Notes: generated from the sequence alone by a model not told the origin. Shown: positions 16,942 to 26,892, counted from the first letter of the stretch. The stretch: DNA of 64,000 bases from Francisella uliginis (GCF_001895265.1 NZ_CP016796.1:2170001-2234000); one strand, 5' to 3'. Translations and numbers: made by a program.

Positions 16942-17888
16942 GACCTCTTGCGAAATACTAATTATTCACCATATATATAGAAAGATTGCTTAAGAGATCC
17001 ATAAAAATGCAAATAAGCTACGCAATATTGTCAAAGAAAGCCAGAATATTTAGAAAACTAACAGGTTTAAAACTAAAACATTTCAATAAAATCTTAACCG
17101 ATGCCTCAAAATCCTTAGATGAAGGATTTCCAAGGATTGGCAGAAAGCCAAAAGTTGATAATCATGCAGATAGATTATTGTTAGTTTTAATATATTATCG
17201 TTGCTATATGACACAAGAATTTTTAGGCTACTTGATAGGATTAGATGAATCAAATGTAAATCGCCTAATTAGACGAGTAGAGTTACTACTAGTTAAAGAA
17301 ATACATATAAAAAAAGATAGAAGCATGACTAATCAAAAAGTAGAAAGACTTTTAATAGATGCAACAGAACAGCCAATCCAGAGACCTAAGAAATTAAAAC
17401 GAAGAAAGGCTAACTATTCAGGGAAGAAAAAAAGCCATACACAGAAAGTAGAAATAGCTATCAGTGAAGCAGGTCAAATAGTTAATGTTTCGAAGGTTTA
17501 TCCAGGCAGTGTTCATGATATAACTGTTCGCAGAAAATCAGATAAATTAGCTCGTGATGTTGATAAATATTGTGACAATGGCTACCAAGGTATTCAAAAT
17601 GAATCTACTAAAGTAAAACTCCCCTATAAAAAGCCCAAAGGAGGTTCTTTAAGTATAGAGCAGAAGAATTATAATAAATGGCTTAGTAAGATTAGGATTT
17701 ATGTTGAGCATAAAATTGCAGAAATTAAAAAGTTTCGTATACTGGGTGAAACCTATAGAAGTTTTGGTAAAAAAGCTAATCTTAGGTTTAATTTAGTGGC
17801 TGGAATAGTTAATTTACAAAACGGATTCTAAAAAGAAAATACCTACTTAGAAATAAAATGCCTCTGAAGTAGTATTTCGCAAGAGGTC
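16942..17888 (+). mobile_element. IS5-family insertion sequence, copy 1 (947 bp)
   Basis: The ends are the inverted pair GACCTCTTGCGAAATACT and AGTATTTCGCAAGAGGTC. A TA dinucleotide flanks both sides, consistent with a TA target duplication. It carries one transposase gene. A second copy at 42010-42956 has the same length and, as far as I could compare, differs by a single base (A versus G at the transposase start), so both insertions are recent. The two copies lie in direct orientation about 25 kb apart. Confidence 0.9.
17007..17831 (+). CDS. IS5-family DDE transposase (copy 1)
   Basis: From ATG 17007 this is a 274-aa protein; an alternative TTG start at 16986 would add seven residues. It has a helix-turn-helix-like segment (LIGLDESNVNRLIRRVELL) followed by a DDE catalytic domain with LLIDATEQPIQRP (first Asp), DKYCDNGYQG (second Asp) and VEHKIAEIKKFRIL (Glu), the arrangement of IS5-type DDE_Tnp_4 transposases. 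No frameshift is visible, so it should be functional. In the other copy the same codon is GTG. Confidence 0.88.
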   Translation: MQISYAILSKKARIFRKLTGLKLKHFNKILTDASKSLDEGFPRIGRKPKVDNHADRLLLVLIYYRCYMTQEFLGYLIGLDESNVNRLIRRVELLLVKEIHIKKDRSMTNQKVERLLIDATEQPIQRPKKLKRRKANYSGKKKSHTQKVEIAISEAGQIVNVSKVYPGSVHDITVRRKSDKLARDVDKYCDNGYQGIQNESTKVKLPYKKPKGGSLSIEQKNYNKWLSKIRIYVEHKIAEIKKFRILGETYRSFGKKANLRFNLVAGIVNLQNGF

Positions 17889-18056
17889 TAATGCTTTCAA
17901 CACCTGGTGATAACTTTTATATTTTTTCTATTGATTTTTCTATCGGCAGATGACTTCAAAAAGTGTATAATAGTGGAGATAAAATTGTACCTTAGTTTTG
18001 GGTGCTATATTTATGTAGAGCTATTTTTTTATAAAAAATTATATGGAGATTATTCA

Positions 18057-18809
18057 ATGAAATCTTTTCTTAGAAAGATTTGGAACGCCCTGATGTGGAT
18101 AAGAATGACAGCCTTTCAACTTTACTCTTTTGCTGTAATTGGTGGCTGTAGTATTCTTATAAATATTTTTACTTTTTTCAAATTACCTATATCATGGAGA
18201 ATGGCTGTATGCTATGTATGGACTTATCTTTACTGGATAGGTATGTTAGTATTCTTGCAGGTTTATATTCGTGTTACAGGTAAAGTTAATATAGATAAGG
18301 ATTACCCTTGCATCTATGTTTCAAAACACCAATCGATGCTTGAAACCTTTATGTTTTACGGACTAGTTGGTAAGTGTCACTTTATTATGAAACAAGAGTT
18401 ATTTGAAGCTCCAATATTTGGCTCTGCAATGGAAAACTTAGGAAGTATAGCTATTGATAGAAACAAACCAAGAGAGTCTCTAAAAAAAGTTGTTACTGAT
18501 GGTAAACAAAGCTTAGCTGATGGTATAAATGTTGTGATATTCCCAGAAGGAACAAGAGTTGAAGTTGGCGAGTATCCTGAATTTCAACGCTCTGCAATGA
18601 AACTAGCTTCAGATGCGAATGCTTTTATTATTCCTGTAGCACATAATTTTGGTAAGTTTTTCCCAAAAAAATGGGGGCAAGTTATCAAACCGGGTATTGC
18701 TAGGATAGACTTTGGTAAAAGAATTGACCCTCATGAGTTTAACTCTAAAGAGCTTACAAGCTATTGCCACAAAGTGATAACCGAAAAAACAAAAGAGTTC
18801 AAAGGTTAA
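18057..18809 (+). CDS. 1-acyl-sn-glycerol-3-phosphate acyltransferase (PlsC family), first of a tandem pair
   Basis: This 250-aa inner-membrane protein transfers an acyl group to lysophosphatidic acid or a similar acceptor in phospholipid synthesis. The N-terminus holds a membrane segment. The catalytic block is SKHQSMLETF (the H-x4-D/E motif, with Glu) followed by VVIFPEGTRVEVGE (the acceptor-binding FPEGTR block). The start at 18057 is chosen because GGAG lies just upstream; the frame is open from 17907, but the added segment is hydrophobic and unlike the family. The next gene is a clear paralogue 16 bp downstream, so they form one operon. Confidence 0.88.
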   Translation: MKSFLRKIWNALMWIRMTAFQLYSFAVIGGCSILINIFTFFKLPISWRMAVCYVWTYLYWIGMLVFLQVYIRVTGKVNIDKDYPCIYVSKHQSMLETFMFYGLVGKCHFIMKQELFEAPIFGSAMENLGSIAIDRNKPRESLKKVVTDGKQSLADGINVVIFPEGTRVEVGEYPEFQRSAMKLASDANAFIIPVAHNFGKFFPKKWGQVIKPGIARIDFGKRIDPHEFNSKELTSYCHKVITEKTKEFKG

Positions 18810-18825
18810 AGGTTAAGGAAAAAAG

Positions 18826-19566
18826 ATGAAAAAACTTATTCATCTGCTATTAGTAGCAAGAATGCATGTATTTAAAATATATGCTAATGTTGTATTAGCT
18901 TTCTGCTGTATTTTAATGAATATTGTTGGTGTTTTAGGGGCTTCGCTAAGGGTACGACTTTTTGTATGTTGGCTATGGTCATGTTTATATAGGCTAGGTG
19001 TGTTTATTCTGCTACAAATCTATGTAAAAATAGAAGGAAAAGAGAATATCCCAGATTACCCGTGTATTTATGTCTCAAAACATCAATCAATGCTAGAGAC
19101 TTTTGTTTTTTATGGGCTAATTCGCAAAAGCTGTTTTGTAATGAAGCAAGAGCTCTTAGAAAAGCCTGTCTTTGGTAAGACTAATCATTTTGCTGAAGCA
19201 ATAGGTATCGATAGATCTAAAGGACTTTCTGCTATCAAGAAAGTTCTAGAAGATGGTAAAGATAGAGTTAAAAATAAAGGGCTTAGTATTATTATATTCC
19301 CAGAAGGTACAAGAGTTCCAGTTGGTGAGTATCCTAAGTTCCATCGCTCAGCAATGAAGTTAGCTACTGTAACAGATGTTCCAATAATTCCTGTGGCACA
19401 TAATTTTGGCGTTTTCTTTGGACGTAAAAAAGGAGATTTTATCAAACCTGGTATAGCAAGAATGTCTTTTGGAGAACAAATAGACCCTAAAAAGTACTCT
19501 GTTGCTGAGCTAACTGATCTGTGCTATGACATTATAAATGATAAAACAAAATCATTTGGTGGCTAA
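18826..19566 (+). CDS. 1-acyl-sn-glycerol-3-phosphate acyltransferase (PlsC family), second of a tandem pair
   Basis: This 246-aa paralogue keeps the same motifs as its neighbour: SKHQSMLETF and IIIFPEGTRVPVGE, with an N-terminal membrane segment. The block between the motifs differs (FGKTNHFAEAIGIDRSKG here), so the two probably differ in acyl or acceptor preference. The start follows AAGGAAAAAAG. The gene ends 1 bp before the convergent endonuclease/exonuclease/phosphatase-family gene. The duplication looks old, since the two proteins have diverged considerably outside the catalytic core. Confidence 0.88.
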   Translation: MKKLIHLLLVARMHVFKIYANVVLAFCCILMNIVGVLGASLRVRLFVCWLWSCLYRLGVFILLQIYVKIEGKENIPDYPCIYVSKHQSMLETFVFYGLIRKSCFVMKQELLEKPVFGKTNHFAEAIGIDRSKGLSAIKKVLEDGKDRVKNKGLSIIIFPEGTRVPVGEYPKFHRSAMKLATVTDVPIIPVAHNFGVFFGRKKGDFIKPGIARMSFGEQIDPKKYSVAELTDLCYDIINDKTKSFGG

Positions 19567-19567
19567 A

Positions 19568-20284
19568 TTATTCAATAGAAAAATTAGTAATAATTGGATT
19601 ATGATCTGATATTCTTTGACAATCTAAAGCACATGCTTTTTCTAATTTTAATCCTCGATACAAGACAAAATCCAAATGATTCTTTTGAAAAGATTTAATT
19701 AGCTCTGCTTCTTCAAGAAACGCTACTTTAAAGTTAAATTCACGACAAAAATCTTTTATAAACTTAACTCTTTTTCTATTCCAAGAATTAAAATCTCCAG
19801 CAATTATTATTGGATATTTATACTTTGTTGGGTTTATTACTTCTTTTATCTTTTCAAATTCATACTCATAGACTTTATTACTTTTAAAATTTATCGCATG
19901 AATATTTACCACAACAACTTTTGTATCATCAATATTAAAATGAGTAATCAAAGATGCTTTATGAGTATTTATAACTGATTCTTTATGAGTTGTAAGTATC
20001 CTGACATTTTTTATCACAGGATAGTGACTAACTGTTGCTACACCATAATTATGCGAACGCAATACAATATTTGAAGCAAAGTTAATATCAAATTTATCGA
20101 CAGGAAACCTAGTCTCATGATGGTGAACAGCCTCTTGTAAACAAAAGATATCAATATCATGCTCAGCATGAACCTGATTAATATATGAGTTAAATGTTTG
20201 AGAATCTTTATGATCTATCTTATATGTATTCCAACTCATTAAACAAAAGTTTTTAGACTTATCTTGCTGTATACCTTCAAACAT
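19568..20284 (-). CDS. Endonuclease/exonuclease/phosphatase family protein
   Basis: This 238-aa cytoplasmic protein has the ordered motifs of the EEP superfamily: LMSWNTYKI near residue 15, IFCLQEAVHHHE with the metal-binding Glu, VVVNIHAINF, IIIAGDFNSWNRKR, and SDHNPIITNF at the C-terminus. The family includes exonuclease III, sphingomyelinases and inositol phosphatases, and the substrate here cannot be told apart by eye. No signal peptide is present, which argues against a secreted nuclease. It is convergent with the plsC pair and stands alone. Confidence 0.8.
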   Translation of the reverse strand: MFEGIQQDKSKNFCLMSWNTYKIDHKDSQTFNSYINQVHAEHDIDIFCLQEAVHHHETRFPVDKFDINFASNIVLRSHNYGVATVSHYPVIKNVRILTTHKESVINTHKASLITHFNIDDTKVVVVNIHAINFKSNKVYEYEFEKIKEVINPTKYKYPIIIAGDFNSWNRKRVKFIKDFCREFNFKVAFLEEAELIKSFQKNHLDFVLYRGLKLEKACALDCQRISDHNPIITNFSIE

Positions 20285-20347
20285 TTAGGATGTTTATTTT
20301 TTTAAGCTATAACTTCATTATATATGAAAATATTAATATCTCTTAAA

Positions 20348-21502
20348 TTACTTAGGGCTTGTTGCAAAAAATCTTAAAACAACATAGCCTGTAACTCCTG
20401 ATAATACTGAGCCAATAATCACACCTATTTTTATTGAGTTTAACAAATGAGTATCATCGAAAGCTAAAGTCCCTATAAATAAACTCATTGTAAAACCTAT
20501 TCCACACAATATACTAACTCCATATAACTGTAAATTTGAGAAAGATTCTCCTAACTTAAAGATCTTTAGTTTTTTGAAAAGAGCTAATATAGAGAAAATC
20601 CCTATTTGTTTACCTATAAATAGGCCTAAAATTATTCCTAAAGTTAATGGTTCAAAGATTATTGAAAAACTTATACCAGAGAAGTTTATACCCGCATTAG
20701 CAAAGGCAAATATAGGCAATATAAAATAAATAACCCACGAATGAAGAGAATCCTCCATAAACTTAGCTGGCGAGTCTGAGTCACCATCTCGATAAGGAAT
20801 ACATAGTGCCGTAACAAAGCCTGCTAATGTTGCATGAACTCCAGATTTAATTGTACAAAACCACGCTAAAAAACCTAAAACGATATATATTGAAGCTCTA
20901 TTAACTTTTAAAACAAGACTACAAAAAATCATCATAAGGAGAAATACAGACCCTAATACTAAAGAAACCAAAGATAACGATTTTGAATAGAAAAATGCAA
21001 TTATAACTATTGCAGCAATATCATCAAAAATGGCTATTGTAACTACTAGTAACTTTAGCTTTGGAGATATTCTTGATCCAAGTAAGGCTAATATTCCAAG
21101 TGTGAAGGCTATATCTGTAGCTGATGGAATTGCCCAACCATCAAGAAGTTGATGATTATTAAAATTTATCAACAAATAGATTAAACTTGGTAATATCAAC
21201 CCAGCAAAAGCTGCTATAGCTGGCGTTATTATGCTAGATGGTCGCGATAATACTCCAGTAATTACTTCTCTTTTTATTTCTAGACCAATATATAGAAAAT
21301 ATATTGCCATTAAGCCATCATTTATCCAGTGAGTAATGCTTTTATCTATAACTAAGTTCTCTACACCAAGCTTGACATTAACAGTATCTAACATCCCATA
21401 ATATAAAGATAGTGGGGAATTGTTGACTAAGATAGCAAGAATAGCAGCTGAAAATAAAATTATTCCACCAACTAGTTCTTGATTATTAGAATTTGTACTC
21501 AT
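20348..21502 (-). CDS. nhaA: Na+/H+ antiporter NhaA
   Basis: This 384-aa inner-membrane protein has about twelve hydrophobic segments. The signature regions of NhaA are visible: [20 protein letters not shown] in the first third, and [21 protein letters not shown] with the two adjacent Asp-containing membrane segments (ATDIAFTL and [14 protein letters not shown]) that bind and carry Na+ and H+. It exchanges external protons for internal sodium, helping with salt and alkaline stress. The length matches E. coli NhaA (388 aa). It is divergent from the Rieske oxygenase gene and appears monocistronic. Confidence 0.93.
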   Translation of the reverse strand: MSTNSNNQELVGGIILFSAAILAILVNNSPLSLYYGMLDTVNVKLGVENLVIDKSITHWINDGLMAIYFLYIGLEIKREVITGVLSRPSSIITPAIAAFAGLILPSLIYLLINFNNHQLLDGWAIPSATDIAFTLGILALLGSRISPKLKLLVVTIAIFDDIAAIVIIAFFYSKSLSLVSLVLGSVFLLMMIFCSLVLKVNRASIYIVLGFLAWFCTIKSGVHATLAGFVTALCIPYRDGDSDSPAKFMEDSLHSWVIYFILPIFAFANAGINFSGISFSIIFEPLTLGIILGLFIGKQIGIFSILALFKKLKIFKLGESFSNLQLYGVSILCGIGFTMSLFIGTLAFDDTHLLNSIKIGVIIGSVLSGVTGYVVLRFFATSPK

Positions 21503-21591
21503 ATCACTCGATTATTTATATATCTCGATCTTATTTATTATCTAATAGCTTAAGGTATAATTCTACTTATAAGAAAAATATTTTCACAGCA

Positions 21592-22482
21592 ATGAAAAAT
21601 ATTCCAAAATTTTGGTATGCCATAGCTCATATAAAAGAGATCAAAAATAAACCTATCAAATTACAAAGGTTTGGTAAAAATCTCGTTGCCTGGAAGTCTT
21701 TAGACAACATTATTGTCATGGAAAATCGCTGCCCTCATAGAGGAGCAGAGCTTAGTTCTGGCAAAATCTGCAATAATGCTATAGTTTGCCCTTTTCATGC
21801 TTTTGAGTTTGATAGTAATGGTAGCTGTATATATACTCCCGAAACAAAAGGTGCAATACCAAAACTAAAAGTAAAAACATATCCAATCAAAGTAGTTGCT
21901 GATATGCTTTGGATTAACATTTTTGATGAAGAAATTGATAATAGCTATGCTTTTGAATTTATTCAAAAAACTCACGATAACTTCAAAGCTCAATACTCTC
22001 TTCTTACAGATATCTGGCAAAACAATATCCGTCACTGTATAGAAAATCAACTAGATTATACTCATCTAGCAACAGTACATAAGAAATCGATTGGTAGAGG
22101 ATATCAGATTCCAGAAAATGTAACTCTAAATATTCAACCTGAGTATATTGAAGCAATAAAGAATAATCACCTAATGTTAAAATATATCCTACCAAACTTT
22201 TGGCTTTTAAATAATTCTGATAAGCTAAAAATCTGTGTCTACTTTGTGCCAGTAAATGAACATGAAACAAAACTATATCTAGTAAATTATCGCAGTTTTA
22301 TGACAAGCAAGTTTATAAAGCCTCTTGCTGATAAGCTATTTAGCATAACTAACAAAATCATTCTCAATGAAGATAAAAAAGTTGTCAAAACACAAAAATT
22401 CGATGAAGATTATAATACCAAAGACTTCCTCTTGCGTCATGATCAGATAATCAAAGAGTTCAGAAAAATTTGGAAAAACTAA
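21592..22482 (+). CDS. Rieske-type ring-hydroxylating oxygenase, terminal component
   Basis: This 296-aa protein has an N-terminal Rieske domain with RCPHRG (C47, H49) and CPFHAFEF (C66, H69), which bind a [2Fe-2S] cluster. The catalytic domain has NQLDYTHLATVH, matching the N-x2-D-x2-H-x4-H mononuclear iron site (D155, H158, H163). Enzymes of this class oxygenate or demethylate aromatic and other compounds. The substrate is not evident and no dedicated reductase gene lies next to it. I chose ATG 21592 because the preceding open frame from 21493 gives an unrelated leader overlapping the divergent nhaA start. Confidence 0.82.
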   Translation: MKNIPKFWYAIAHIKEIKNKPIKLQRFGKNLVAWKSLDNIIVMENRCPHRGAELSSGKICNNAIVCPFHAFEFDSNGSCIYTPETKGAIPKLKVKTYPIKVVADMLWINIFDEEIDNSYAFEFIQKTHDNFKAQYSLLTDIWQNNIRHCIENQLDYTHLATVHKKSIGRGYQIPENVTLNIQPEYIEAIKNNHLMLKYILPNFWLLNNSDKLKICVYFVPVNEHETKLYLVNYRSFMTSKFIKPLADKLFSITNKIILNEDKKVVKTQKFDEDYNTKDFLLRHDQIIKEFRKIWKN

Positions 22483-22549
22483 TAAATCTCTTTTAGTTCA
22501 AAATATTAAGTGATATAAAACTATTACTACAACAATATTTTTATTTATT

Positions 22550-23059
22550 ATGAAATATAACTTTTCTATAAGATCACTACACATGATTTTAGCAACTTTA
22601 ATAATCGTTCAACTTATACTAGGTTTTGGCTTTGCTTTTGAAATATTAGATTTTAGTTGGGTAATAGCTTTACATAAGTCTTTTGGATTACTAACACTCT
22701 TTGTAATAATAATGCTAGTGATTGCTAGAATCTTTAGTAAAAAACTTAGCTACAACCCTCCTTTACCTCTTATACAACACATAATAGCTAAGATTGTCCA
22801 TTTAGGCTTATACATCAGTAGTCTTGGAATGGCATTATCTGGTCTTCTTGGCTCAATGCTAATGGGCTATCAGTGGAAAATATTTTTTATAATCCCTTTC
22901 CCTGAGATATTTAAGACAGATTTTCCTTTAGGTGCAAGAATATTTAGTTATCATTATATATTTGCTACTATTTTACTGGTGTTAGTTGTGCTACACATAG
23001 CTGCAGCCTTATATCATCAATTAATATTAAAAGATAATATTCTAACTAGAATGAAATAA
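22550..23059 (+). CDS. Cytochrome b561 family protein
   Basis: This 169-aa protein has four hydrophobic segments. Histidines placed at membrane faces (RSLHMILA near residue 11, ALHKSFGLL near 41, YHYIFATILL near 134 and VLHIAAALYHQ near 147) fit the haem-binding pattern of bacterial CybB-type cytochromes. These di-haem proteins pass electrons across or within the inner membrane, often from quinols or superoxide. It could supply electrons to another redox partner, but no link with the upstream Rieske gene is proven; 67 bp separate the two. Confidence 0.82.
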   Translation: MKYNFSIRSLHMILATLIIVQLILGFGFAFEILDFSWVIALHKSFGLLTLFVIIMLVIARIFSKKLSYNPPLPLIQHIIAKIVHLGLYISSLGMALSGLLGSMLMGYQWKIFFIIPFPEIFKTDFPLGARIFSYHYIFATILLVLVVLHIAAALYHQLILKDNILTRMK

Positions 23060-23087
23060 ACAATTAAAAGGAGTAATTAATAAAGAT

Positions 23088-24347
23088 ATGTTACAGCAGA
23101 ACCAACGTAAAGCACTCTTCCTATCAAGCTTAGGTGGTATGCTTGAGTTTTATGATTTTATTATCTATGCGCTTCTGGCAAGCTATATTTCAGAACTTTT
23201 CTTCCCAGTAGAGTCAGCTATCACATCTTTATTATTCGCTTTTAGTGCTTATGCTGTAGGATATCTCGCTAGGCCTTTTGGAGGAATTATCTTTGGGCAT
23301 TTTGGCGATAAACATGGTAGAAAAAAGACTTTTACAATTTCTATTCTTATTATGGCATTATCTACATTTATCATCGGATTTCTGCCAACATATGAGCATG
23401 CTGGTATTATCGCGCCGATTTTACTAGTTTTTTGTCGAATAGCTCAGGGTATATCTGTAGGTGGTGAGATTCCAGGTGCTATCACTTATGTGGGTGAAGC
23501 AGTTCCAGAAAAGAAAGGTTTTGTTACAGGTGTAATTTTTTGTTTTTTAATCTCTGGTGTAGCAATAGGCTTTATCGTTAAAGGTTTGTTGTTAGAGTGC
23601 TTTACTAAAGAGCAAATGCTCTCTTATGGCTGGCGTATTCCTTTTATCATAGGTGGATTATTTGGTCTTATCGCTTACTACCTTAGACGCCAGTTGATAG
23701 ATATCAAAGAGTTTAATCCTTTTATAAAAGAAGAATTCTCTCTACCCGTAACTAAATTACTTTTAACTCATCGCTGGAACTTAATTTATGCTTCGATAAT
23801 AGTTTCATTCGGGGCTCTTTGTTTTATGACTTTATTCTTATTCTTACCTTCTTACTTTACAACTATACTTAATTTACATATAGAAAATTTCACTTGGATT
23901 AATAGTCTTGGAGTAATTATTCTTTCAATATTTTGTGTACTTGTTGGCTTCTTTGCAGACAAGATAAACCGTACATTTATATTACTTACAAGTATTATAG
24001 CTACATGTGTTTTTAGTTTCGTTATATACAATACATATATTTATAACCAAGATTTCTACTTTGTAGCTATCGTTATCAGTGCTATTTTAGCAGCTCTTTG
24101 TTGGGGTAACATTCCTGCTATGCTTATTGATCTATTTAAGCAAGATGTTCGCTATACTGGAATAGGCTTTTCTTATAATATAGGCTTTGCGGTTTTTGGT
24201 GGCTTAACCCCAATGATAGTTATTAGTGCAATTAAGTTCTCAGGTGATAAATTAGCTCCTGCTTATATACTTACTGCTGGGGCAATAATTACACTTATAG
24301 CAATGATTATAAATAAATTTATTCAAAGTAAATCAGCTTCAAATTAA
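23088..24347 (+). CDS. MFS transporter, metabolite:H+ symporter (MHS) family
   Basis: This 419-aa protein has twelve predicted membrane segments. The N-terminal signature GGMLEFYDFIIYALL and RPFGGIIFGHFGDKHGRKK (the MFS loop 2-3 motif) are typical of the MHS family, which includes ProP (proline/betaine), citrate and alpha-ketoglutarate carriers. Substrate is unknown. Francisella encodes many MFS nutrient carriers, and an amino-acid or osmolyte substrate is likely. It is convergent with a second MHS-like carrier on the opposite strand, only 8 bp away. Confidence 0.85.
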   Translation: MLQQNQRKALFLSSLGGMLEFYDFIIYALLASYISELFFPVESAITSLLFAFSAYAVGYLARPFGGIIFGHFGDKHGRKKTFTISILIMALSTFIIGFLPTYEHAGIIAPILLVFCRIAQGISVGGEIPGAITYVGEAVPEKKGFVTGVIFCFLISGVAIGFIVKGLLLECFTKEQMLSYGWRIPFIIGGLFGLIAYYLRRQLIDIKEFNPFIKEEFSLPVTKLLLTHRWNLIYASIIVSFGALCFMTLFLFLPSYFTTILNLHIENFTWINSLGVIILSIFCVLVGFFADKINRTFILLTSIIATCVFSFVIYNTYIYNQDFYFVAIVISAILAALCWGNIPAMLIDLFKQDVRYTGIGFSYNIGFAVFGGLTPMIVISAIKFSGDKLAPAYILTAGAIITLIAMIINKFIQSKSASN

Positions 24348-24355
24348 AGATCTTT

Positions 24356-25645
24356 CTATATGATTTCAAACTCTTGTGAATGTCTTGTTTCAGGCATTTT
24401 ATAAATAAGTAAAAGTGTGATAATAGAAGATATTATCAAATAAAAGCTTGGTGCATAGCTTGAGTTAAATACTCCTGAAAGCCAAACACATATCATCGGT
24501 GTTGTCCCAGCAAATAGAGCATTACCAGTATTATAGGCTGCTGACATACCACTATATCTATGATCTGTTGGGAAAAGCTCAGCAACCGTTATTTGGAACG
24601 ATGCTGTCATTGCCGATATTATAATCGCTAATATTACTTCAGCAACTAATATACTTTCTAGTCCACCTTTGTTAAAGAAGATAAACATTGGATAGCCAAA
24701 TACTGCCAACAATACAATTGGTATATAAAGAAGAGGTTTTCTGCCGTAGATATCAGATAACCAACCAAATAGCGGTGACACTGCAGCATAAAAACATGAT
24801 ACAGCAACTGTTATAAACATGATCTTGTTAACATCAAAGCCTCTATCTGAAATAAGAATATTCGGTAAAAATGTCGCCATCATATAGTATGCTATACCAA
24901 CATATCCTGTTAAGACAAAAGTCCAAACTAATGGCATCTTAGGTCCACATATAGCATCTTTTAAGGGACTTCCACTAATTTTATTACTGTTTTTCATCTC
25001 TTTAAAGAATGGCGATTCTTTAGCTTTTTTCTGAAGTATCGTTGATGAAATAGCCAAAATTAAACCTATAAAAAAGGCTATACGCCAACCATAAGCTAGC
25101 ATCTGCTGTTTGGTTAATAAGCTAGATAAAATCCCTACTGTTGTTGCACTAAGTATCACACCTATTTGTGATGCTAACCCAGCCAATGCAGTTGTCAGAC
25201 CACGATATTTCTCAGAAGCACTCTCTGCTAAAGCCACAAGAATACCTGTATATTCACCACCTACTGAAAAGCCCTGTAACATCCTAGCAAATAGTAAAAT
25301 CAAAATAGCCCATATCCCAGCAGACTGATATGTCGGCATAACAGTCATCAATAACATTGGAATACACATCAAAATCATACTTAGTCTGATAGCATAGCGC
25401 CTACCAAACCTATCGCCAATAGAGCCTAGTACAAAACCACCCAGCGGTCGCATAATATAACTAGCCGCAAAGATACCAAAAACTGTAATCATCGCTGCAA
25501 CTTGATCTTCTTTCGGAAAGAAAAGTAGAGTTAAGTAGGTTGTTAAATAACCATAGAGACAAAATTCAAACCATTCTAAAACTGCCCCTAAATTTATTAT
25601 AGAAACTGTTTTTACTTTATCTTTAAAAGTTAGTTGATGTATCAT
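24356..25645 (-). CDS. MFS transporter, MHS family (ProP-like)
   Basis: This 429-aa protein has twelve predicted membrane segments. It starts with VSIINLGAVLEWFEFCLYGYL and contains MRPLGGFVLGSIGDRFGRRY, both MHS signatures, and RMLQGFSVGGEYTGI in membrane segment 4. It is related to the convergent neighbour at 23088 but clearly distinct, so this is a pair of paralogous carriers rather than a recent duplication. The substrate (amino acid, betaine or dicarboxylate) cannot be decided. It is the last gene before the hydrogenase locus, from which it is divergent. Confidence 0.85.
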   Translation of the reverse strand: MIHQLTFKDKVKTVSIINLGAVLEWFEFCLYGYLTTYLTLLFFPKEDQVAAMITVFGIFAASYIMRPLGGFVLGSIGDRFGRRYAIRLSMILMCIPMLLMTVMPTYQSAGIWAILILLFARMLQGFSVGGEYTGILVALAESASEKYRGLTTALAGLASQIGVILSATTVGILSSLLTKQQMLAYGWRIAFFIGLILAISSTILQKKAKESPFFKEMKNSNKISGSPLKDAICGPKMPLVWTFVLTGYVGIAYYMMATFLPNILISDRGFDVNKIMFITVAVSCFYAAVSPLFGWLSDIYGRKPLLYIPIVLLAVFGYPMFIFFNKGGLESILVAEVILAIIISAMTASFQITVAELFPTDHRYSGMSAAYNTGNALFAGTTPMICVWLSGVFNSSYAPSFYLIISSIITLLLIYKMPETRHSQEFEII

Positions 25646-25797
25646 CCTAACTAATGTTTTCTTATGTATATCATTTATTATATATAGATAGAAAATTAAT
25701 TACATTGTTATTTTTCTAAATGGTTATTATTATCATTCAAAGCCTTATGAAATAAGGGTTCCCGTGTTAAATTTAGATATCTAATTTATGTATATGT

Positions 25798-25803
25798 TAT
25801 AAT
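25798..25803 (+). promoter_or_regulatory. Candidate -10 box of the hypAB operon
   Basis: TATAAT lies 35 nt upstream of the hypA ATG, in the gap between the divergent MHS carrier and hypA. The region about 17 nt further upstream (AGATAT) is a poor -35 match. An inverted pair, TTTAGATATCTAA, overlaps this region at about 25772-25784 and could bind a regulator. Promoter function is inferred from sequence alone. Confidence 0.4.
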
Positions 25804-25838
25804 ATATTTATAAGGTATTTATTTTGTTCGGTCTAAGA

Positions 25839-26177
25839 ATGCATGAATTCTCACTCTGTCAAAGTGTTATCAGTATTGCTGAGAAAACACCTAGAGATAG
25901 CTCAAAGCAGATAGCTAAAGTCATAGTTAAAATAGGCACTATAGCTGGTGTTGATATTGAATCTTTTGAGTTTTGGTTTCCTGTGGCTGCAAAAGAAAGT
26001 ATTTTAGAACAAGCAAAACTAGAAATAATACATGAACAAGCTATAGCAAAGTGCAAAACTTGTGAACATGAATTTGAACTAACTAAGCTATATGAGCAAT
26101 GCCCAAATTGCGGCAGTTTTGAGAAAGATATACTCAAAGGCAAAGATATGCTCGTAGAGTCTATAGTTTTTAATTAA
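25839..26177 (+). CDS. hypA: Hydrogenase nickel incorporation protein HypA
   Basis: HypA works with HypB to deliver nickel to the hydrogenase large subunit. The 112-aa protein begins MHEFSLCQSV; the N-terminal Met-His is the conserved nickel site, which decides the start at ATG 25839 rather than the in-frame TTG at 25824. The zinc domain has two CxxC pairs (C72/C75 in KCKTC and C88/C91 in CPNC). The length is normal for the family. hypB follows after 10 bp, so the two are co-transcribed. Confidence 0.95.
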   Translation: MHEFSLCQSVISIAEKTPRDSSKQIAKVIVKIGTIAGVDIESFEFWFPVAAKESILEQAKLEIIHEQAIAKCKTCEHEFELTKLYEQCPNCGSFEKDILKGKDMLVESIVFN

Positions 26178-26187
26178 GGAGTAAAAT

Positions 26188-26892
26188 ATGTGTACAACTT
26201 GCGGATGTGGAACAGATAGTAGTCATCACCATCATCATGGTCATGAAGGGGATGCTGTAAAACTAGAAAAAGCGATATTAGATGCAAATGATCAATATGC
26301 CGAGCAAAATAGAGATATATTAGCTAAGAATAATAATATTGCTCTTAACTTTGTTTCAAGTCCTGGTTCTGGTAAGACATCTCTACTTGAGAGAACTATC
26401 AAAGAGCTTGGTAGTATCCACCCCATCGCGGTTGTTGAAGGTGATCAGCATACAGATCTTGATGCTGAGAGAATCCGTAAAGCTGGTGCAAAAGCTTATC
26501 AGATAAATACTGGTAAAGCTTGTCATCTAGATGCTCACATGGTTGGTCATGCTTTTGAACATCTTGGTGAAATCAAAGATGGTTTTGTAATGATTGAGAA
26601 TGTTGGTAACTTGATATGTCCAGCGATGTTTGATCTTGGTGAAAAACATCGTGTGGCAGTTATCTCAACTACTGAAGGAGCTGACAAGCCTCTTAAATAT
26701 CCAGATATGTTTTATTATGCTGATGTTGTTGTTATCAATAAGATAGATCTATCGCCTTATGTAGATTTTGATATCCAGGAATGTATCGCAAATATTAGAA
26801 AGATTCGTTCAAATGTGAAAATATTTGAACTATCTGTAAAAACTGGTGCTGGTTTTGATAACTGGTTAGATTGGTTGAGATCGTTAAAATAA
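26188..26892 (+). CDS. hypB: Hydrogenase nickel incorporation GTPase HypB
   Basis: This 234-aa G3E-type GTPase drives nickel insertion into the hydrogenase large subunit. It starts MCTTCGCG, the N-terminal CxxCGC high-affinity nickel motif, followed by a short histidine stretch (HHHHHGHEGD) for metal storage. The P-loop is SSPGSGKTSLLE (about residues 56-66), with VVEGDQHTDLDAERI and the ENVGNLICP switch region, and NKIDL for guanine recognition. It has an AAGGAG Shine-Dalgarno. After this gene the hyp series is interrupted by two other genes before hypF. Confidence 0.96.
   Translation: MCTTCGCGTDSSHHHHHGHEGDAVKLEKAILDANDQYAEQNRDILAKNNNIALNFVSSPGSGKTSLLERTIKELGSIHPIAVVEGDQHTDLDAERIRKAGAKAYQINTGKACHLDAHMVGHAFEHLGEIKDGFVMIENVGNLICPAMFDLGEKHRVAVISTTEGADKPLKYPDMFYYADVVVINKIDLSPYVDFDIQECIANIRKIRSNVKIFELSVKTGAGFDNWLDWLRSLK

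Noticed and set aside
22004..22270. Open frame of 88 codons on the minus strand
   Set aside because: It is antisense to the Rieske oxygenase gene and has no start signal or motif.
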